A model generated the notes under the pieces. The model saw nothing but the letters and a program-made list of their open reading frames with translations. It was not told the DNA's origin and did not search any database. Position numbers and translations under genes: made by a program. Source: Knoxdaviesia capensis (Eukaryota > Ascomycota > Sordariomycetes > Microascales > Gondwanamycetaceae). Taken from it: a DNA stretch of 64,000 nt. Below are positions 59,537 to 64,000 of this stretch, one piece after another (position 1 is the first letter of the stretch; the number at the start of each line of letters is the position of its first letter). The stretch is from positions 3,904,667 through 3,968,666 of the forward strand of contig LNGK01000004.1 of NCBI GenBank assembly GCA_001510575.1, given 5' to 3'.

Positions 59537-61085
59537 ATGGAGTCGTCCGTAGGCCAGGTGAAGGTTTTCTTCACCACCAGCCACGATGATCTCCAGCTTC
59601 CCGAATCCAAACAGCACATTCTCGTGCCAGCCGGTACAGTTCCTCCGAAGTCTTCCGACGCAGTTCCTCTCTCCATCGACCTGGCGCCCTAACAGCAGCG
59701 TTTCACTGCGTCTCTCTCTCTCTCCAGATATCCAACGATATGGCCTGTCGCGCATCGTCAACTCCGAGTCGATGCTGGACACGGCCCAGCCGATCCCGCT
59801 CGACTTCATCGTCAACGGCGCCTTCCTGCGCACCACGCTCGCCGAACACCTCGCGTCGCACGGCCTGTCGCCCGAATCCACAATCACGCTGCAGTACGTG
59901 CCGTCGCTGCTGCCGCCGGCGTACCAGGCGAGCTTCGAGCACGACGACTGGGTGGCCGACGTCGACGTGGCCGGCGGCGTGCTGGTCTCGGCGTCGTACG
60001 ACCGCCTGCTGCGCGTGTGGGACAAGACCGGCGCCGTGCTGGCCGTCTCGCCAACCGCCCGCGACGGCGGCCACGCGCGCCGCCTGAACGCCGTGCGCTT
60101 CGTCGGCGCTCCCGCCGCCAACGGCAACCAGCGGCTCGCGGCCGCCGGCCTGGACGGCACCGTGCTGGTGTGGGACTACGTGCCCTCGAAAGACGGCGTG
60201 GCGGCCCCGCGCCTCAAGCCCGTGCTGGAACTCCTCGGCCACCGCCGCGCCATCGCCAAGCTCGACGCCCACGCCGCCTCGCGCCGCCTGCTGTCCGCGT
60301 CCGCCGACGGCTGCGTCGGCCTGTGGGCGGCCTCGAAAGACGCCGCCCCGGCGTGGGACGGCGGCGACGATGCTGACGACGCCACGGAGGCGCGCGCGGC
60401 GAAACGCACGCGCGCGGCCGTCACCGTGCCGAAACGCGGCGCGCTGGCGCTGATCCCCGCGCACGACGAGCCGGTGTCGCAGGCTGTGTTCCACCCCGCC
60501 GACGCCACGGTCGCCTACTCGGTGTCGCGCGACCACTCGCTACGCACGCTGGACCTCACCACCGGCCGCGTCGTCAGCACCATGACCACGCTGAACCCGC
60601 TGCTGTGCGTCGCGGCGGTCGGCGGCTCCGGCGCCGTCTCCTCGCTGCTGGCGACCGGCTCGTCCGCCCGCCACGTCACGCTGCTTGACCCGCGCGAGGC
60701 GGCCACCGCCGCTGCTGTGATGACGCTGCGCGGCCATGCGAACTGGGTGGTCGATGTGGCGGCTGCGCCGGCCGGCTCGCCGGCTGCCGGCTTCGGCCTT
60801 GCCAGTGCGTCGTGGGACGGCACCGTCAAGATCTGGGACCTGCGCAGCGTGCGCCGTGACGTGCCCGGCGCCGGCGGTGACGGTATCAGCGGCGCTTCGG
60901 GCAATGTCGGCGACGCTGTGTTCTCGATTGCGCGGGAGTCGGCGCGCGGTCGCAAGCCCACCGAACCGGCCCTGGCGTCCAAAGTGCTTGCCGTGCGGTG
61001 GGATGCTGATTGGGGTGTTGTGTCGGGCGGTGAGGACAAGCGTGTGCAGATCAACAAGACTGCGGAGCTGGAAGCGACTTCGTGA
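59537..61085 (+). CDS. ytm1: Ribosome biogenesis protein YTM1/WDR12
   Basis: Exons 59537-59633 and 59728-61085 are joined by a 94-nt phase-1 intron (GTACAG donor, CTCTCCAG acceptor), giving about 484 residues. The NLE domain at the N-terminus (VKVFFTTSHDDLQLPESKQH, then DIQRYGLSRIVNSE after the junction) docks on the AAA-ATPase Rea1/Midasin in yeast. A WD40 propeller follows, starting at SFEHDDWVADVDVAGG, with clear repeats ending VRVWD-like: LLRVWD, TVLVWDY, CVGLWA, TVKIWDL. YTM1 forms the PeBoW/Nop7 complex with Erb1 and Nop7 and is needed for 60S maturation in the nucleolus. A low-complexity Asp/Ala insert (GGDDADDATEARAAKRTRAA) lies between blades. GC content is very high and the antisense strand is therefore open over long stretches. 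Confidence 0.95.
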
Positions 61086-61385
61086 TCTCGTTGTTTTCGG
61101 GTGCATAGTCGTTTGGTTTTTCTGGTTTTTGTTGTGCTGCATTCTTGGAGATTTGACATTTCGGCGTCTGAGATACAAAAGTCGGGTGGGCAATGTTTTC
61201 TTGCTTTCGTTTCTCGTTGACTCGTTGTTTGGTAGCGGTAGAAATGAACATATTAAAAACAAGTCATAGAATCTCGCTATACACACGCATACAAAAAGAA
61301 ACTCCGGCATCCCCTATCATAAAACACGTACATCTGTCCCCCCCCCCCAAAAAAAACAACCCCCAAGAAAGCAGGCATAAACAGT
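61086..61385. other. Intergenic, ytm1 and sec8 3' ends
   Basis: About 300 nt between the two convergent stop codons, with a C-run followed by an A-run at 61338-61358. It holds both terminators; no gene. Confidence 0.5.
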
Positions 61386-64000
61386 TTAGCTCTGCCACAT
61401 GAACTCGCTCAGATTCAACATCTTGTCCGACATCTGTCTCTTCGCCTGCGCGCCGACTCCGCGCTCCGGATCCGCCAGCTTCTCGCTGTAGCACAGCTCC
61501 ATGACCGTCTTCAGCTCGTCGTACGTGAACCGGTCCAGCTGCAGCTCCGCGCCGTCTTTGGCATCGGCCCCGTCGGCCGCCGCCGCCGCCGCCGCCGAGT
61601 CCTTCGCGTGCTGCACAATGGCATCGGGGCCTTGCTCAAACAGCGCGTAGTAATTGGCCGCCCGCGCCAGGTCGACCGCGCCATGTTCGACGTTCTTCAG
61701 GTTCTGCTGCAGCACCAGGATGTTCAGCTGCATGCGCCCGCAGCCGCGCATGTTCATGGGCGACGCGCGCGCCGCGTTGCCGACCAGGAACCCGCTGACC
61801 AGCCGGCCGAGTCCGGTGCGCACATATGCGGCCTCGCGGTCGCGCAGGAACCGCGTGGTGGTTTCGTCGAAGGCCACCAGCTCGTTGTTGAGGCTGAGAA
61901 TCTCCGGGTCGGGCTCGCTGACATCTTGGTCAAGGATGTACGGTGCCGTGTCGGAAGAGAGCACCACTCCAAGCGAGTACAGAATGCGCCATCGGATTTC
62001 CATGTGTAGAGTCATCAGCGCCGTGTTTGCGAGATCGTGGTACGAAGAGACGATGCGATCAAAGGCTCTGTAACAAAAACAAAACAAAAAAAAACCACAA
62101 GTGTTAGTAACCATATGCAAAACGCGGAACATGTGTGAAGTTACATACTGCACCGTCTCCTGAGTCAACGGCAAATGAACCGGCCCCTCGTCCGTCGTTG
62201 CCACCGCCGCGACTGCAGCCGTGGTTCCAACGTCATTCATCACCGACCAACGGCGGCTCTGACGCGCGGGTAAACTATTCCGCGACGAATCGGCCTCGCT
62301 GCGGGTGATCAACCGCAAGCTCGCCAGCTTGACAGCCAGCCAGCGCATGCTGGTGTACAGCAGACACAGGGCAGCAATAGTATCGTGATCCTGAATAACG
62401 TCGTTCGCCGGCACACGCGACTTGCCGAGCTGAGCCATCAGCGCCGCAATTTCCTTGTCGACGAGCTCATCCGATGGCGCCGACTGCTTCTCCTCGGCCC
62501 AGATTTGCTTGATGATTTCATGCACGGGCCCGTCTTCCAGCGCTGTGCGCGCCGAGGCTCGCAGATTCGCCGTGTTGTGCTGCTGCTGTGCGGCAGCCGA
62601 TTGTCCCAGCTGGTCATCGGCCTGCGCTTTGGCCACCAGGCTCTTATACCAGCTAAAGCACCGGTCATAGTACCGCACCATCTGGTTCAGCATCAGCGAG
62701 CTAAGCGCCTGGTCGTGTGGAATCGTGCCCAACATACGACAGAACGCTGTGACAATAGTGAAGAAGGATGTAGTTCCCTTGAACACCGGTCGTCGCGCCA
62801 CCAGGTCCCACTGTTGGTCCTGGATGAACGAGTCGGTCTCCGAGAACACCGACTCCGTGAGCTTTCCGAGAGACTCGTCCAGTTGGGGCTGGAACACATT
62901 CATCAAGAAGTTGTCCAGGAACGAAGTGAGCGTACTCGTGGCCAGGTCCGATCCCGGCGGCACAATCTGTTTCAGGCGTTGGAGGAAGATGAGTGTAGGC
63001 GGCAGTAGCAGACTCATGTTGAACACTGAGGGTTCTACCAGCGATTTGTAGACACCAGACGTCGCGGCTGATGCGCCGTTGCGCATGTCCTGTCCGGCCG
63101 CCATACTCTTGCGAGAGGATGCCGCAACAAGGGACATTTTCTTGTCGGCGCCACTGCCACCACCGCCTGCCGCACCAGCCTTTCGAGTGCTATTCGTTGT
63201 CAATCCAGGAACCGCACTGCGGATAATGCCGTCCAAAGCCTCCATTTCCAAAGCCATTGCTATTGACTTCCCATCGGTCTCAGCCAGCTTGAACAGATTC
63301 TCGCGGTTGCTACCGTTGCGAGACAACGGACCATTCCCAAACGCGCCTCCGTTGTTTCCAGCCTGTCCGTTGAAATGGTACACATCAGCGTCCGTGGTAA
63401 CGTAGTAGTTCAACAGCGTGCGGATCTCGTTTTGGTAGAGCTTCCACAGTTCTTTGAAGCTCCCCAGCAATGCGCTGTTGCTGCCCATGCCCTCGCGCAT
63501 AATCAAGGCGCGGATCGACTCGTGGAACACGCGGTGGCCCTCGGCAATGGCCTCAAATTTGCCATATAGGGTCCACAGCAGGTCGTAGATGACTTCGGCT
63601 CGCATCTGCGTCTCCCGTCGGCCATAGATTCCCAGGCTGCGCGAACTGGATGACGCTCCACGCAGGGAGCTCGGGTGCCGCTGGTCGACTTCGTTGACGG
63701 TCTCGTTGACAACCGTAAACAGCTCCACGGGCAACCGTTGCTGCAGCGTCTCAGCGGCTGCCTGTAGTCTACCCAGTTTGTTCAGCGCTTCGACGAGCAG
63801 GCAGATGTAGTTAAAGGTATCGGATTCGGGGTTCTTCGCGGGATCTTCAGTGGCGGCGCGCTCAAAGTCCATGCCATCGAGAAGTTGGTGAAACGGTGGC
63901 AAAGACAAGCCTTCACCAAACGAGTCAGCACCCTGACGCTTCGAAATGCCCTGCCACCGCTCCTGACAGTAGGGAGATTTGAGGTACAGGTGTTCGTGCA
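61386..64000 (-). CDS. sec8: Exocyst complex subunit SEC8 (partial, 5' end outside window)
   Basis: Two exons are visible: 64000-62149 (continuing beyond the window) and 62067-61386, joined by an 81-nt phase-2 intron (GTATGT donor, ACTAAC branch, TTACAG acceptor) that restores TQETVQAFDRIVSSYHDL. The intron contains no stop in frame, so an unspliced reading would wrongly add about 27 residues. About 844 C-terminal residues are present, starting HLYLKSPYCQERWQG, with RLPVELFTVVNETVNEVDQR, AEVIYDLLWTLYGKFEAIAE and a long helical C-terminal region ending NLSEFMWQS. SEC8 is part of the octameric exocyst that tethers secretory vesicles at sites of polarised growth and septation. The conserved N-terminal Sec8 helix region and the start codon are off the right edge. 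Confidence 0.93.
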   Translation of the reverse strand, partial: HEHLYLKSPYCQERWQGISKRQGADSFGEGLSLPPFHQLLDGMDFERAATEDPAKNPESDTFNYICLLVEALNKLGRLQAAAETLQQRLPVELFTVVNETVNEVDQRHPSSLRGASSSSRSLGIYGRRETQMRAEVIYDLLWTLYGKFEAIAEGHRVFHESIRALIMREGMGSNSALLGSFKELWKLYQNEIRTLLNYYVTTDADVYHFNGQAGNNGGAFGNGPLSRNGSNRENLFKLAETDGKSIAMALEMEALDGIIRSAVPGLTTNSTRKAGAAGGGGSGADKKMSLVAASSRKSMAAGQDMRNGASAATSGVYKSLVEPSVFNMSLLLPPTLIFLQRLKQIVPPGSDLATSTLTSFLDNFLMNVFQPQLDESLGKLTESVFSETDSFIQDQQWDLVARRPVFKGTTSFFTIVTAFCRMLGTIPHDQALSSLMLNQMVRYYDRCFSWYKSLVAKAQADDQLGQSAAAQQQHNTANLRASARTALEDGPVHEIIKQIWAEEKQSAPSDELVDKEIAALMAQLGKSRVPANDVIQDHDTIAALCLLYTSMRWLAVKLASLRLITRSEADSSRNSLPARQSRRWSVMNDVGTTAAVAAVATTDEGPVHLPLTQETVQYVTSHMFRVLHMVTNTCGFFLFCFCYRAFDRIVSSYHDLANTALMTLHMEIRWRILYSLGVVLSSDTAPYILDQDVSEPDPEILSLNNELVAFDETTTRFLRDREAAYVRTGLGRLVSGFLVGNAARASPMNMRGCGRMQLNILVLQQNLKNVEHGAVDLARAANYYALFEQGPDAIVQHAKDSAAAAAAADGADAKDGAELQLDRFTYDELKTVMELCYSEKLADPERGVGAQAKRQMSDKMLNLSEFMWQS

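Noticed and set aside
62068..62148. In-frame reading through the sec8 intron
   Set aside because: The frame is open, but donor, CTAAC branch and acceptor are good, and splicing restores the conserved sequence. The read-through peptide is Phe/Cys-rich and unlike the family.

Overview
The window is nuclear chromosomal DNA of a filamentous ascomycete (Pezizomycotina). Genes are interrupted by many short introns, mostly 55-125 nt, with GTAAGT/GTGAGT-type donors, CTAAC/CTGAC branch sites and AG acceptors. Coding exons are GC-rich, and the proteins are typical fungal orthologues (YAR1, SLX1, KNR4/SMI1, CYK3, fungal rhodopsin-type membrane protein, three-exon eIF4A3). I recognise 16 protein genes and one weak candidate. 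No convincing tRNA, rRNA, transposon, CRISPR array or secondary-metabolite cluster was seen. Exon boundaries were assigned by eye from splice signals, phase and protein-family continuity.

Layout: 1-4.4 kb gene-free, with simple repeats. 5.2-6.05 kb yar1 (-), divergent from taf6 (+, 6.75-8.26 kb). 9.1-10.1 kb succinate dehydrogenase subunit C (-). 11.8-17.0 kb KDM5-type histone demethylase (-). 20.0-21.1 kb slx1 (-) and 21.6-23.2 kb sf3a3/prp9 (-), the latter divergent from fal1/eIF4A3 (+, 23.6-25.0 kb). 25.8-27.6 kb rhodopsin-type seven-helix protein (-). 28.9-29.2 kb a doubtful exon. 29.6-30.7 kb PQ-loop protein (-). 32.2-36.4 kb ade6 FGAM synthase (+). 36.4-40.6 kb repeat-rich gene-free block. 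40.65-42.5 kb knr4/smi1 (+). 43.6-45.9 kb nine-exon rai1 (+). 47.0-49.5 kb STE20/GCK kinase (-). 49.5-54.8 kb gene-free. 54.8-58.9 kb cyk3 (+). 59.5-61.1 kb ytm1 (+). 61.4-64.0 kb sec8 (-), running off the right edge.

The genes are mainly housekeeping: transcription and chromatin (TAF6, KDM5), RNA processing and decay (SF3A3, eIF4A3, RAI1), ribosome biogenesis (YAR1, YTM1), purine synthesis, respiration, and polarity, wall and cytokinesis functions (KNR4, GCK kinase, CYK3, SEC8). They do not form a single pathway cluster. Functional adjacency is clearest for the divergent sf3a3/fal1 pair.

Non-coding features stand out more than gene novelty. Several genes have long leaders that are pyrimidine-rich on the coding strand. 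A palindromic TACTG/TACAG pentamer motif recurs in gene-free DNA. There is a roughly 190-bp GA/CA microsatellite block followed by a 46-bp tandem repeat. A 15-bp motif is shared upstream of ade6 and ytm1. rai1 carries an 8-nt micro-exon and a Gly/Arg-rich insertion. I found no clear evidence of a previously undescribed multi-gene system.
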